From positions 1-64,000 of the forward strand of contig NZ_QXEC01000030.1 of assembly GCF_003583405.1 (NCBI RefSeq): a stretch of 64,000 bases of DNA, written 5' to 3'. A program made the translations under genes and the position numbers. This DNA is from Micromonospora radicis. GTDB taxonomy: Bacteria; Actinomycetota; Actinomycetes; Mycobacteriales; Micromonosporaceae. The notes beneath the pieces were generated by a model. That model was not told the origin of the DNA. It searched no databases and saw only the letters and a program-made list of their open reading frames with translations. Position 1 is the stretch's first letter, and every line of letters starts with the position of its first letter. Below, in pieces: positions 27,753 to 36,933 of the stretch.

Positions 27753-29242
27753 CGGAGGAAGCCTCCAAGCGGCAGGGTGGCGGCCACGCCGGGCGCGTGC
27801 TCGCCGTCGAGTCGTTGCAGCCGCCCGCCGTGGCCGTGGATCGCCCCGTGCAGTGCGCCGTCGGCGGTCGCCAGCGCGGCGGCATCCGTACCGATCAGCC
27901 GGAAGGCCACCTCGACCACGGCGTCCTCGCCCGGGCGACCGGACTCCCGGGCCACCGCGATCGACACCACGCCGGCCGCCGCGGGCAGCCCGCGCAACAG
28001 CGGGTCCACCTCCCACGCCCGGTCCGGCCAGTCCAGCAGCCGGTGGCAGCTCTGCGGAACACCCTGCGCGGACCAGAGGCGCCAGCTCTCCCGGGCCAGC
28101 GGCCGATCCGCACCGGACGGCGCGTCGGTGAGATGGGTCAGCTGGGCCACGGCGGCGAGCACCTCGTCGCGGTTGAGCAGGCGGGCCGCCACCCGCTCCT
28201 GGCGAAGTTGACGCCGGGTCCGCCGGATCGCCGCGGTCAGCGCCGGCCGCAGCTCACGGTCGGCGTGGAAGTCGGGGGTACGCGGCGCCTGCAGCACCAC
28301 CCACGCCTGACGGCTGGCGGGCACCTCGCCGTTGGTCAACTCGCGGTACGCCCGGTCCACCGCCGCCACCCGGACCCGCGGCGCCGGGGTGACCTGGATC
28401 AACATCTGCACCGTCACCGGTGGTACCGCCGGGTCGGCCGCCGGCAGCAGCGCCACCGGCGACGGCAGGCCCTGCGGCGCGCCCACCAGCAGCGCCCCCT
28501 CGGTCGGGTCCACCTCCAGCACGGCGGTCAGCCCGCCCCGGTGGGTCAACAACACCGCCGGCTGGTCGTCGATCTCGACCTGGTCCAACTCCACGCTGCC
28601 GTCGAGATGGGTCAGCAGGTGCCACGCGGCATCCGGCCCGGTGCCGGCCAACTGCCGGCGGCGACTCCGGAAACCCCACCAGAGCGCCAACCACTGGTGG
28701 AGCCAGCGGCCGCGATACCGCAGCATGGTCGGGGAGAGCACCAGCAGCACGGCGACGGTCACGGCGCCACCCAGCGCCGCGCTGCGTCCCGTGGCGGCCA
28801 GTACCGCCGCCGCTCCGGCCTGCCAGGCCACGAGCTGGGCGACGTGGATGCCACCCACCCGGGGCTGCCGCCGGTGTGGGCGTACCACCGGGGCCGGCAC
28901 GGCCGTTTCCGCCGCCGGCTCGGCCGCGGCGGGGACCGGGTTCGGCGGCGCGGCCACCGCGACACCCGCCGTACCGGCGGCCGGCGCCGCGGGCTGTGCG
29001 GCGGCCTGGGCGGCGTACGCGGTGCCGACCGCGGCCCGGCCCTGCCCGCGCTGAGCCGCCCAGCTGTGCCCCGGCCCGACCCCGCTGACCGTCGGCGCCG
29101 GTATTCCCTGCTGGGCCACGCCCGGCTGCGGTGCGGGAACGCCGAGCTGCGGTGGTGGTGCCGTTCGCTGCTGTGGTGCCACGGCGCCCGGGTGGTGCTG
29201 CCAACCCGGCTCCCCCGGCCGTGCCGCACCCGGCTGCGTCAC
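27749..29242 (-). CDS. eccE: type VII secretion protein EccE
   Basis: A 497-aa membrane-anchored subunit of the T7SS core. After a Pro/Gln/Ala-rich N-terminus (residues 1-130) it has two membrane helices (about 140-185: VAWQAGAAAVLAATGRSAAL, then AVTVAVLLVLSPTML) and the cytosolic EccE domain, including the conserved RYRGRWLHQWLALWWGFRSR segment just after the membrane. The GTG at 29242 opens the frame. The gene lies downstream of the AAA-ATPase gene and upstream of a coupled hypothetical gene. Confidence 0.85.
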   Translation of the reverse strand: MTQPGAARPGEPGWQHHPGAVAPQQRTAPPPQLGVPAPQPGVAQQGIPAPTVSGVGPGHSWAAQRGQGRAAVGTAYAAQAAAQPAAPAAGTAGVAVAAPPNPVPAAAEPAAETAVPAPVVRPHRRQPRVGGIHVAQLVAWQAGAAAVLAATGRSAALGGAVTVAVLLVLSPTMLRYRGRWLHQWLALWWGFRSRRRQLAGTGPDAAWHLLTHLDGSVELDQVEIDDQPAVLLTHRGGLTAVLEVDPTEGALLVGAPQGLPSPVALLPAADPAVPPVTVQMLIQVTPAPRVRVAAVDRAYRELTNGEVPASRQAWVVLQAPRTPDFHADRELRPALTAAIRRTRRQLRQERVAARLLNRDEVLAAVAQLTHLTDAPSGADRPLARESWRLWSAQGVPQSCHRLLDWPDRAWEVDPLLRGLPAAAGVVSIAVARESGRPGEDAVVEVAFRLIGTDAAALATADGALHGAIHGHGGRLQRLDGEHAPGVAATLPLGGFLR

Positions 29243-29272
29243 CGCGCGTCCCTCCCTGACCGGCCCCGCACG

Positions 29273-30952
29273 TCAGCGTCCGATCGCGACACGGACGTCG
29301 ACGGCGGTCACCGTACGCAGCTCGTCGAGGCTCGGCCGCTGGCCGGACTGGCGCAACCGCTGCGCCTGCGCCTTGCGTACGCCCTCGAACAGCTTGCGCG
29401 CCTCCCGGGCGTTACCGAAGTTCTGGTCCCGCTCGATGCTGCCGAAGTGTGCCTGGAGCAGCTCCGGTACGCCGTCGGCCAGCAGGTACTCGTCGCCACC
29501 GGCCATCCGCTGCACGATGACGACCAACTGCTCCGGTGAGTAGTTGCCGAACTCGATGGTCTTGGCGAACCGGGAGGCGAGACCGGGGTTGGCGGCGAGG
29601 AACTGCAGCATCTCGCCGGTGTAGCCGGCGGCGATCACGGCGATCTCGTCGCGGTGATCCTCCATCAGCTTGACCAGCGTGTCGATGGCCTCCTGCCCGA
29701 AGTCACCGCCGCTGCCCGAGGACCGGGAGAGGGTGTACGCCTCGTCGATGAAGAGCACGCCACCGCGCGCCCGCTCGAACGCCGCGGCGGTCTTCTCGGC
29801 GGTGTGGCCGATGTACTGGCCGACCAGGTCACGCCGGGACACCTCACGGAACTCGCCACCGGGTAGCGCGCCCAGCGCCGCCAGTAGATCTCCGTAGATG
29901 CGGGCCACCGTGGTCTTACCGGTACCGGGCGCACCCGCGAAGATCAGGTGGTGGCTGACCGCGCCGACCGGCAGCCCGGCGCTGCGCCGCCACTCGTTCA
30001 CCTGGATCTCGTCGATGAGCGCGCGGACCTCCTCCTTCACCGACTCCAGGCCGACCATCGCCGACAGGTCGGTGAGCAGCTTCTCCACCCGGGCGGTGTC
30101 CTGCTGACCGCCAGAGCGGGCCGCGTCGGCGCCGTACGTGGCCCTCCGGCTCGCCGCACCCGCCACGATGGACGGCGTGGCGCCCTCGGCCACCTCGATC
30201 GCCGGCTGGGCGGTGTTCTCGGTGGTGCACTCCTCGACGCTGCCGTGGCAGCCACGGGCGAAGGAGACCGCCGGACCCCGCGTGTCCCGGATGCGGCAGC
30301 GACGCAGTACCGGGGCGCTCTGGTGCACCACGGCCACCCCGGCCTGCCCGGTCTGCGAGATGTCGCAGGCCTCGATCGTGGGTCGGCCGTACTGGTAGAC
30401 GTAGATGCCGCGGTTGCCGCACCGGCTCACCGTGCTGGTGCGGATCGTCGGGGAGGCGCCGATCCGGACGATGATGCCGTCCTCGCTGAGGTCGGTGAAC
30501 TCGCAGCCCTCGACGGTGCCGTCGGAATCCTCCACCACCAGGCCGTACCGCCCGCCGGTGACCCGACAGCGGGTCAGCGTGAACTCCGAACGACCGGCGA
30601 TCTGGATCGCCGCGCCGAAGCCGGCGCTCAGCTCGCAACCGGTCATCGTCAGCGTCGCCCGGTCGGCCACCACGACCGGCGCGTCGCCCGACCTGAGCAC
30701 CAGGTCGCGTAGCTCCACCCGGCCCGAGTTGCAGGAGACCGTCGGGTACGTCCCGGAGGAGGCGTCGATGGTGACCGAGCCGGCGCCCTGCGCGGCGACG
30801 ACGGTGACGGCGCGGTCGTTGACGAACAGCGCCTCGTAGTAGGTGCCGGGGCTCACCGAGACGACAGCGTCGTCACTGGCCGCCGCGAGGGCCTCCCCGA
30901 TGGACGGGTAGGCGCCGGGCTGGTCCGGGGAGACGAGAAGGGTGCGCGTCAT
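29273..30952 (-). CDS. EccA-like AAA ATPase with N-terminal beta-helix
   Basis: A 559-aa cytosolic ATPase. Residues 1-270 form a right-handed parallel beta-helix of about ten coils (VSVSPGTYYEALFVND, LTMTGCELSAGFG, FTLTRCRVTGG, PTIEACDISQTG). Residues 295-559 form a CbbX/EccA-type AAA domain with Walker A GAPGTGKTT (340-348), Walker B GVLFIDEAYTL and arginine finger ASRFAKTI. Mycobacterial EccA has TPR repeats at the N-terminus instead. The gene precedes eccE and most likely assists substrate handling in type VII secretion. ATG at 30952. Confidence 0.85.
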   Translation of the reverse strand: MTRTLLVSPDQPGAYPSIGEALAAASDDAVVSVSPGTYYEALFVNDRAVTVVAAQGAGSVTIDASSGTYPTVSCNSGRVELRDLVLRSGDAPVVVADRATLTMTGCELSAGFGAAIQIAGRSEFTLTRCRVTGGRYGLVVEDSDGTVEGCEFTDLSEDGIIVRIGASPTIRTSTVSRCGNRGIYVYQYGRPTIEACDISQTGQAGVAVVHQSAPVLRRCRIRDTRGPAVSFARGCHGSVEECTTENTAQPAIEVAEGATPSIVAGAASRRATYGADAARSGGQQDTARVEKLLTDLSAMVGLESVKEEVRALIDEIQVNEWRRSAGLPVGAVSHHLIFAGAPGTGKTTVARIYGDLLAALGALPGGEFREVSRRDLVGQYIGHTAEKTAAAFERARGGVLFIDEAYTLSRSSGSGGDFGQEAIDTLVKLMEDHRDEIAVIAAGYTGEMLQFLAANPGLASRFAKTIEFGNYSPEQLVVIVQRMAGGDEYLLADGVPELLQAHFGSIERDQNFGNAREARKLFEGVRKAQAQRLRQSGQRPSLDELRTVTAVDVRVAIGR

Positions 30953-31165
30953 GGCTCCGGGCTTCGTGCGGCGATGAGGGTTGGGCCGACGATATCCCAG
31001 GCGGTCGACCGGATGTGAGCCCGTTGCGGCCCGCCCTCGGCAACGGCAACCGGGGTCACGGCATGCCCGACGCGTAGGATCGGCACCGTTTCACCGATGT
31101 GGCGATGACCGCTCCGCGCGGTCACCCCCGTTGCGCCGCAACGGCGCCGAGGCTCGGGAGGGCGG

Positions 31166-31549
31166 ATGACCCAGCTGCGGATGCTGCCGCTGGCGGCGGG
31201 TGCGCTGCTGCTCGACGGCACCGTCCACACCCACACCTCGGTACGCGGCGACGTGGCACCGGACCTGCATCCGGTGGTCCGGCGCTTCCTGCACGGGCTG
31301 CCGGTCGGTCAACGGGAGCGGTTCATCGGCTGGTGCGCCGAGCCGGTGCTCATCTCCGACCGCCTGTACGTCGCCGAGGCCGACGGCCCACCGCTCGAAC
31401 CCGCACGGGCCCGCTCGCTGCTCTGGGGCGGGAAGGTCCGGGTCACCCGGGTCCGGGAGGAGGGCGACCCGCGTCACGGTGAGGTCCAGCCGCCCTGCCG
31501 ATCGTGTGCGGCTCTGTTGGACTGGTTCGGCGTGGAGGCATTGGCATGA
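31166..31549 (+). CDS. free-standing YwqJ-like deaminase
   Basis: A 127-aa protein. The ordered motifs THTSVRG, WCAEPVLISDRLY and PPCRSCAALLDWFG match the deaminase module in the large toxin ORF (THTSM, KCAEVALVSDQLY, PPCRSCAHFL). This is the zinc-binding C-A-E and PCxxC pattern of the YwqJ-related deaminase fold. It lacks any secretion domain. Its stop overlaps the SUKH-3 gene start (ATGA). It could be a captured toxin tip, a decoy, or a cellular enzyme. GGGAGG lies 4-5 nt before the ATG. Confidence 0.7.
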   Translation: MTQLRMLPLAAGALLLDGTVHTHTSVRGDVAPDLHPVVRRFLHGLPVGQRERFIGWCAEPVLISDRLYVAEADGPPLEPARARSLLWGGKVRVTRVREEGDPRHGEVQPPCRSCAALLDWFGVEALA

Positions 31550-32031
31550 GCGAGCGGTTTCCACCCCTGGTGGCCGCGATCCTCGCCGCCGCCGGCTGGT
31601 CGGCCGAGCGGCGCGACGAGGGCCGGGCGCGGGAGTGGGCGCTGCGGATCGCCGCCGACGCCACACCCGACGGCCGCCAGCACGTCATGACGGCCGCCGC
31701 CGTCGAGGCGTACGCCGAGTTCGGTGGATTGCGGCTACGGCCGCCGGGCGAGGGTGAGCAGATCGCGCCCAGTGAGGTCCACCTCGACCCGTTCCAGGTC
31801 CGGCACTCGGTGGCCACGCTGGCGGAGTTGGCCGCGCTCATCGGCGCACCGCTCAGCCCGCTCGGTGAGGAGGGCGACGGAACCGGCATCCTCGCCGTCG
31901 ACGAGCGGGGCCAGGTGTTCGTACTGGACCACACCGGCGACTGGTTCCTCGGTGCGAACGTCGACGAGGCGCTCACCGCACTGGTGCTCGGCCGGCAACC
32001 TCGGCGGGTACGCGGGGACGGCACCTGGTGA
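31546..32031 (+). CDS. SUKH-3 immunity protein
   Basis: A 161-aa cytosolic protein of the SMI1/KNR4-like (SUKH) superfamily. Recognised by FPPLVAAILAAAGWSAERRD at the start, AYAEFGGLRLRPPGEG, and the end GQVFVLDHTGDWFLGANVDE, which align with the second half of the 43218-43964 product. The ATG at 31546 overlaps the deaminase stop by 4 nt. SUKH proteins are immunity proteins of nuclease and deaminase toxins, so this is a likely antidote for a YwqJ-type deaminase. Confidence 0.8.
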   Translation: MSERFPPLVAAILAAAGWSAERRDEGRAREWALRIAADATPDGRQHVMTAAAVEAYAEFGGLRLRPPGEGEQIAPSEVHLDPFQVRHSVATLAELAALIGAPLSPLGEEGDGTGILAVDERGQVFVLDHTGDWFLGANVDEALTALVLGRQPRRVRGDGTW

Positions 32032-33284
32032 CCGACTGGCAGCCGAGCACCGTCACCGAGCGGGCGTTGGTGGCCGCCGCCGAGGCCGAGGACCGGGCTG
32101 CGTTCCTGGCCGAGCTTGCCGCCGGCCCGCTGCTGTTGCCCGTCGCACCCGGTTCGGTGGCGGGCGATCCGGCCGGGTGGCCGACCGGGCGGCACGACGG
32201 AGTGACCCACGTGCTCGCCTATACTTCGCCGACGGCGATCGGCGCCGGACTGCCCGGCCAGTCCGTCCAATACCGGGTGGCCGCCCTGGCCGACCTCGCT
32301 GTCGACTGGCCCGACGACCGCTGGATGCTGGCGGTCGACGCCGGGCTGCCGATCGGCGTCCGACTCACCGCCGACGAGCTTCGTACCCTCGCCGACCCGG
32401 CCGTACGGGCGGAGCTGCCGTTGCGCGAGGCGGTCCGGCGGCAGGATCCGGACGCCCTGGTGTCCGCGCTGCTGCGGGCCGAGCTGGTGCTGCCGCTGCG
32501 CCCGGACGGCCCGGCCACCCGGGACCTGTCCGACCCGGAGTTCCCCTGGTGGGGCCTCCCGGACGAGCAGGGCCGGGTGAGCCTGCCCGTCTTCACCTCC
32601 GAGACCCGACTGCGACAGGCGCTCGGCGAGCACGACTCGGTGCTGGTGAGTTCCCTCCAGCTCACCGAGCACTGGCCGGACCCGTCCTGGCAACTGCTGG
32701 TGAACCCGGAGACGCCACTCGCCGCGGCGTTGCCCGGCGAGGCGGTGCTGGCCCTGCGCGACTGGCTAGGCGAGCTGCGGGACGTGCTCGGCGACGCCAC
32801 CGAGCAGGAACGGCGTCGACGGGCGACGGCCGGGTACGCCGACCCGGCCACGGTCGGCGTACCGGTGTCGCGGCCGGTACCCGACGCCGAGGCCGACGAC
32901 CCGGGCCCCGACCCCGACGTGCCGCTGCGCCTGCAACTGGTCATCCCGCACCGCTACCTGGCGTCCTACCTGGACGACGGCTACGACCGGGCCGCCGGCC
33001 TGGTCCACGCCTGGCACGGGCCGCAGCGGGACACCCCGATCCGGCTCTACCGCCGGCTCGGCCTGCTCGGTGAGGGCTCACCGTTCGAGGAGTCCGACGA
33101 GTGGGTGGCGGTGCTGCGCTGGCCACCCGGCGAGGCCACCCCGGCGGAGTGGGGGCAGGGTCGGCCGCGGATGGAGTCGCTGGTCGTACCGGACGGCACG
33201 GAACTGCACTGCCTGCACCGGGACGGCCGCGACGAGCTCCTGGCCCGCTTCGACGCGACCGCCCACAGCTGGGCACCCGCCTGA
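32028..33284 (+). CDS. SseB-family protein with two SseB domains
   Basis: A 418-aa soluble protein. The first half (TERALVAAAEAEDRAAFLAE, LLLPVAP, THVLAYTSPTAI) and the middle (LVSALLRAELVLPLRPDGPA, LPVFTSETRLRQALGEH) are two copies of the SseB N-terminal domain. The last 120 residues form an extra domain (LQLVIPHRYLASYLDDGYDR). The GTG at 32028 overlaps the previous stop. Such proteins accompany T7SS and toxin loci in actinobacteria; their role is unclear and may be immunity or secretion support. Confidence 0.75.
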   Translation: MTDWQPSTVTERALVAAAEAEDRAAFLAELAAGPLLLPVAPGSVAGDPAGWPTGRHDGVTHVLAYTSPTAIGAGLPGQSVQYRVAALADLAVDWPDDRWMLAVDAGLPIGVRLTADELRTLADPAVRAELPLREAVRRQDPDALVSALLRAELVLPLRPDGPATRDLSDPEFPWWGLPDEQGRVSLPVFTSETRLRQALGEHDSVLVSSLQLTEHWPDPSWQLLVNPETPLAAALPGEAVLALRDWLGELRDVLGDATEQERRRRATAGYADPATVGVPVSRPVPDAEADDPGPDPDVPLRLQLVIPHRYLASYLDDGYDRAAGLVHAWHGPQRDTPIRLYRRLGLLGEGSPFEESDEWVAVLRWPPGEATPAEWGQGRPRMESLVVPDGTELHCLHRDGRDELLARFDATAHSWAPA

Positions 33285-33292
33285 CGGGTGCC
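33272..33292. terminator. stem-loop between convergent genes
   Basis: An 8-nt stem GGCACCCG / CGGGTGCC (33272-33279, 33285-33292) with a 5-nt loop overlaps the stop codon of the SseB gene and abuts the convergent membrane-protein gene. Confidence 0.5.
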
Positions 33293-33294
33293 GC

Positions 33295-33765
33295 TCAGCT
33301 GCGGCGGCCGGCGAACCAGGCCCGGGCCGGCGGGCTCTTGATCAGAGCGATCGAGACACCGGCGAGCCCGCCCACGACCAGTGGCGTGACCATCGTCGGC
33401 TGGTAGCTGAGCTTGCCCTGAACGAGCAGGACGACGATGACGACGACGAAGAGGCCGAAGGTGAAGCCGGCCGGTACGGTCAGCCCTTCGGCGCTGTCCC
33501 CCGTCCAGGCCATCAGGATTCCCATCGACGCCAGGAACACCATCAGCAGGGCGAGCGCGAGTACGGCCGCGCCGATACCGACCACCAGGATCCGACCGAT
33601 CCCGTCGCCCTCGGCCCGGAGCATCGCCACGAAGAACGCGATCCCGGCGATCAGCCAGGTGACGATCGCCGGCACCATCAGCAGGGCGGCCAGGGTGACG
33701 GCGATCGGGCGGCGGGCCCGCGGGGTCGGCTCGACGGCCGGCGCGTCGGTCGGGGTGCTGTGCAT
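33295..33765 (-). CDS. four-helix membrane protein
   Basis: A 156-aa protein with four hydrophobic segments (about residues 22-48, 58-88, 98-115 and 122-142) and a polar Pro/Arg-rich N-terminus. It lies 24 nt downstream of the first mycosin gene and is probably co-transcribed with it. No family is recognised. The context suggests an accessory membrane component of the T7SS locus. Confidence 0.7.
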   Translation of the reverse strand: MHSTPTDAPAVEPTPRARRPIAVTLAALLMVPAIVTWLIAGIAFFVAMLRAEGDGIGRILVVGIGAAVLALALLMVFLASMGILMAWTGDSAEGLTVPAGFTFGLFVVVIVVLLVQGKLSYQPTMVTPLVVGGLAGVSIALIKSPPARAWFAGRRS

Positions 33766-33789
33766 GCTGCCCTCCGTGGGTCGGTTCGG

Positions 33790-35073
33790 TCAGCCGGACG
33801 GCCGACGCCAGGCCTCGTCGTCGGTCGTCGCCACCGGCTGACCCGGGACCTCCGCGGGTGCGCCGCCCTGCGGCGGTACGCCGGGCGACGGGGCGGCCTC
33901 CGGGGGATCCTCGCCGGCCAGTTCGGCGGCGGCGCGCCGCCGCGCCCGATCGCGGCGCAGCATCACGATGCCGGCGATCCCGCCGACGATCAGCACGAGC
34001 ACCGCGATGATCACGGACCACGCGAAGATCACGATGCCGTCCTCGCGCTCGCGCGGATTGGCCTGCCACGGTTCGAGTGGGGCCCGTGGCGGTGCGCTGC
34101 GCGTGGCGCCGCTGGCCCGGCCGTCCGGCTCGCCGGTCAGCGCCGCCCGCAGGTCGAGCACCCCCCACCCGTAGTCCACGTCACGGCCGGGGTCGCCCTC
34201 GTCCCGGGTGGTCTCCAGCAGTCGCTGGAACATCTCGTACGAGGTCAGGTCCGGGTACTTCGCCTTGATCAGGGCCAGTGCGCCGGAGACGATCGCGGTG
34301 CTGTTGCTGCTGCCGTAGGAGGTGCGGTACCTACCGCCGGGCGCCGCGTGGACGATGTCCTCGCCCGGCGCCGCGATGTCGACCTCCTCGGCCGGCAGGG
34401 CGGCCTCCTTGCTGATGACGCCCTTGCGATCGGTGCCGTTGACCGCGATCGCGGTGTTGCGGCGGGCCGGATTGCTGATGATCATGTCTTTGCGGTTGCC
34501 GACGGCGGCGACCACGACCACATTGCGCCGGTACGCCCGGTCGACAGCACGGTTCAGTTCCTCGTTGAAGCTGCTGCCCAGCGAGACGTTGATGATGTCC
34601 GCGCCCTGGTCGACCGCCCAGTTGATCCCGGCGGCCACCGCGGTCGGCTGGATCAGCGGGCTGCGCGCCCCCTTCACCGTCACCGGCAGGATCTTGGCCT
34701 TGGGGGCCACGCCGAGCACGCCGTCGCGGTTGCCCGAGCCGTGGCCGTGGCCGGCGATCAGCGAGGCCATGGCGGTGCCGTGTCCCTCCCGGTCGACGCG
34801 CCCCTTGGTGTCGTCGTCGTAGAGGTCGGCGCCGGGCAGGACATTGTTCTTCAGATCGGGGTGAGTCGCGTCCACCCCGGTGTCGACCACCGCCACCACG
34901 ACGCCCTCGCCCTGGCTGATCTTGTGCATCTCGGCGAGTTCCAGCGCCTTGACGTGCCACGAGTCGTCCCTGGTGGAGTCCGCCAGGGCGGGTGCTGCGG
35001 GCAGGGCCAGGGACAGCAGCACGCTCAGGGTGCTGAACGACACGGCGGCCGCTGATCCGGTGAGGACACGCAA
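33790..35073 (-). CDS. mycP: type VII secretion mycosin (S8 subtilisin-like protease), copy 1
   Basis: A 427-aa membrane-anchored extracellular protease. It has a signal peptide (1-31), catalytic Asp64 in VAVVDTGVD, His98 in REGHGTAMA, and Ser256 in YGSSNSTAIVSG. A C-terminal membrane helix follows (about 355-380: IFAWSVIIAVLVLIVGGIAG) with a basic cytosolic tail. The usual GTSMAAP around the serine is altered to GSSNSTA, though the serine itself is kept. Mycosins cleave T7SS substrates and stabilise the secretion complex. It follows the WXG-like and Pro-rich genes in one minus-strand run. Confidence 0.88.
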   Translation of the reverse strand: MRVLTGSAAAVSFSTLSVLLSLALPAAPALADSTRDDSWHVKALELAEMHKISQGEGVVVAVVDTGVDATHPDLKNNVLPGADLYDDDTKGRVDREGHGTAMASLIAGHGHGSGNRDGVLGVAPKAKILPVTVKGARSPLIQPTAVAAGINWAVDQGADIINVSLGSSFNEELNRAVDRAYRRNVVVVAAVGNRKDMIISNPARRNTAIAVNGTDRKGVISKEAALPAEEVDIAAPGEDIVHAAPGGRYRTSYGSSNSTAIVSGALALIKAKYPDLTSYEMFQRLLETTRDEGDPGRDVDYGWGVLDLRAALTGEPDGRASGATRSAPPRAPLEPWQANPREREDGIVIFAWSVIIAVLVLIVGGIAGIVMLRRDRARRRAAAELAGEDPPEAAPSPGVPPQGGAPAEVPGQPVATTDDEAWRRPSG

Positions 35074-35177
35074 GTCCGACTACCTTCCTCTGTGCTTCGT
35101 CGCGGGACGGCCGGCATGGACGGTCACCGCATGGTACGAGCCGGCCACCCCCGGTGGGGTGACCGGCCCGCCGGGGG

Positions 35178-36902
35178 TCAGCCCTGCCCGAGGGCCCTGC
35201 CCTGCTCGCGGGGGCGGTGTTCCGCCGGTGCCTCCACGGCGCCGGTGCCGGACGACTCGGTGGCCCACAGTTCGTCGTCGCCGTCGCCGTACTCCCAGGT
35301 CTCCTGCTCCGGATCCCGCTGGGCGCCCGTGCGTGGGCCCGGCCCGCCGCGGCGGCCGGCGAGCGACGGTCCCGGCCCGGTGGTCGGTGCCGGTCGTCCG
35401 GTGCCGGTACGGCCGCTCAGGCCGCCCCGGCCGCTCCCGGTGGGGGCACCCGGCCCCGCGCCGCGCGCGCCCGGTGGGGTGGTGCCCTGGCGGGGCGGCT
35501 GGCCGGGGCGCCCGGCCGCTGGCGTACCCGCAGCGGTGCCACGCTGACCGCCGAGGCTCGGCGGCGGTGCGGCGGGGCGTCCCGCAGGGGCGCCCCGTTG
35601 GCCGGGGCGGGCGGTGGAACCGGGCAGCCGGGGGCTCGACGGTGGCGGCGTGGCGGTGGACCCCGGTCGGGCGCCGAGGCCCGGCCGACCCGGCGCACCC
35701 GTGTTGCCGGGCAGCGTCGGCCGGTTCGGTGCGGTACCGCGTCGGCCGCCACCCGGCGCTCCGGACCCGTTGCCCGGTGCCCCGGCGCCGGGCAGGGTCG
35801 GCCGGTTCGGCGCCGGGCCACGGCTCGCCGGTGGCGGGGCGGAACCGGCACCGGGCAGGGTCGCCCGGGGCGCGTTCGGCCGGGCACCCGAGTTCGGCGT
35901 GGCCGGTCCGGCACCCGGACGGATTCCCGGTCCCGTCACCGGCGGCACGGCCGGGCCGGGCGTCACCGGCGCGTTCGGTGCGGTGGTGACCGGCGGCGGT
36001 GCCGGTGCCGGACCGGGCGGTGCGGTCGGCGCGGCGCCACCGGCGAGGCCGACACCGTCCGGCAGGCCCGGTGGCGGCGGGGTTGGTGCGCCGGGCCGGT
36101 CGCCGAGGTCCGGTCGGTTCGGCTGGTCCGCCGGGTTCGGCCGGTTGGGTGCGCCGGGCCGACCGCCGTTCAGACCCGGTGCCCCGGGGCGAGGGCCGGG
36201 CGCGCCCGGCCGGCCGGGACCGGCCGGACCACCACCCTGGTAGACGGCCGCCTCGATCGGACCCTTGAACTTGCCACCCCGGGAGATGTTCGAGATGTAG
36301 ACGTCGATGTAGAGGTCGGCCAGCGGCTTGGCGATGTTCTTGGCCCGCTGGTGGAACTCCCGCTGCACGACCTCGTAGGACTTGTGCTGGTCGCCGAGGA
36401 AGTCACCCCAGGTGAACTTGGCCTTGTCCTCGTCGTAGATCTGCTGCTGGTGCTCCTGCTCGGCCTTGTACTGCAGCCAGAGTTCCCGCATGTCCCGCTT
36501 GGCCGACGAGATCTTGGTGGCGAGCTGGTCCAGGCCCGCGGCGTTGCGGTTGGCGACCTCCTTCCACTCGTCGAGCGAGTGCAGGGTCGCGCCGACCCGG
36601 GACATGAAGACCCGGGCCGCCGGTGAACTCCACCGGGCGTCCAGCGAGTCGGCGTGCCGCTTGAGATTGTCCCGGGTGGCCTGGAGCAGGTCCGCGGCGC
36701 GACGCCACATGTCGGCGAGCGCGGTGGTCCGCGAGTCGCTCTCGTTGCGGACGTACTCCCACATCGTCTCGATGGTGACGCCGTTCCAGTCGGTGGGCTG
36801 GTACGGCGTCGCCTGCGCGGCCCGGTCGGCCGCGTAGTCGTCGGAGACACCGGCGTACATCGGATAGCTGATCGGCTTCCAGCCGTAGTAGTCGTCCGTC
36901 AT
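35178..36902 (-). CDS. WXG100-like protein with Pro/Gly-rich tail
   Basis: A 574-aa protein. Residues 1-220 are helical and charged, with ETMWEYVRNESDSRTTALAD and ADSLDARWSSPAARVFMSRV, the latter containing a WxxP/A turn between long helices as in WXG/PPE-type T7SS substrates. Residues about 225-545 are low-complexity Pro/Gly/Ala repeats (variants of PNRPTLPGAG and RPGAPG). The C-terminus is acidic. It lies 31 nt from the next gene, in the minus-strand group with eccC. It is likely a secreted T7SS substrate or surface-exposed stalk. Confidence 0.7.
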   Translation of the reverse strand: MTDDYYGWKPISYPMYAGVSDDYAADRAAQATPYQPTDWNGVTIETMWEYVRNESDSRTTALADMWRRAADLLQATRDNLKRHADSLDARWSSPAARVFMSRVGATLHSLDEWKEVANRNAAGLDQLATKISSAKRDMRELWLQYKAEQEHQQQIYDEDKAKFTWGDFLGDQHKSYEVVQREFHQRAKNIAKPLADLYIDVYISNISRGGKFKGPIEAAVYQGGGPAGPGRPGAPGPRPGAPGLNGGRPGAPNRPNPADQPNRPDLGDRPGAPTPPPPGLPDGVGLAGGAAPTAPPGPAPAPPPVTTAPNAPVTPGPAVPPVTGPGIRPGAGPATPNSGARPNAPRATLPGAGSAPPPASRGPAPNRPTLPGAGAPGNGSGAPGGGRRGTAPNRPTLPGNTGAPGRPGLGARPGSTATPPPSSPRLPGSTARPGQRGAPAGRPAAPPPSLGGQRGTAAGTPAAGRPGQPPRQGTTPPGARGAGPGAPTGSGRGGLSGRTGTGRPAPTTGPGPSLAGRRGGPGPRTGAQRDPEQETWEYGDGDDELWATESSGTGAVEAPAEHRPREQGRALGQG

Positions 36903-36933
36903 CCCCGCTCCTCAGCTGCCGCGTCCACGCCGG

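Noticed and set aside
33070..35055. A 661-residue plus-strand frame opposite the mycosin and membrane-protein genes
   Set aside because: Composition and lack of motifs mark it as a shadow of the minus-strand mycosin.
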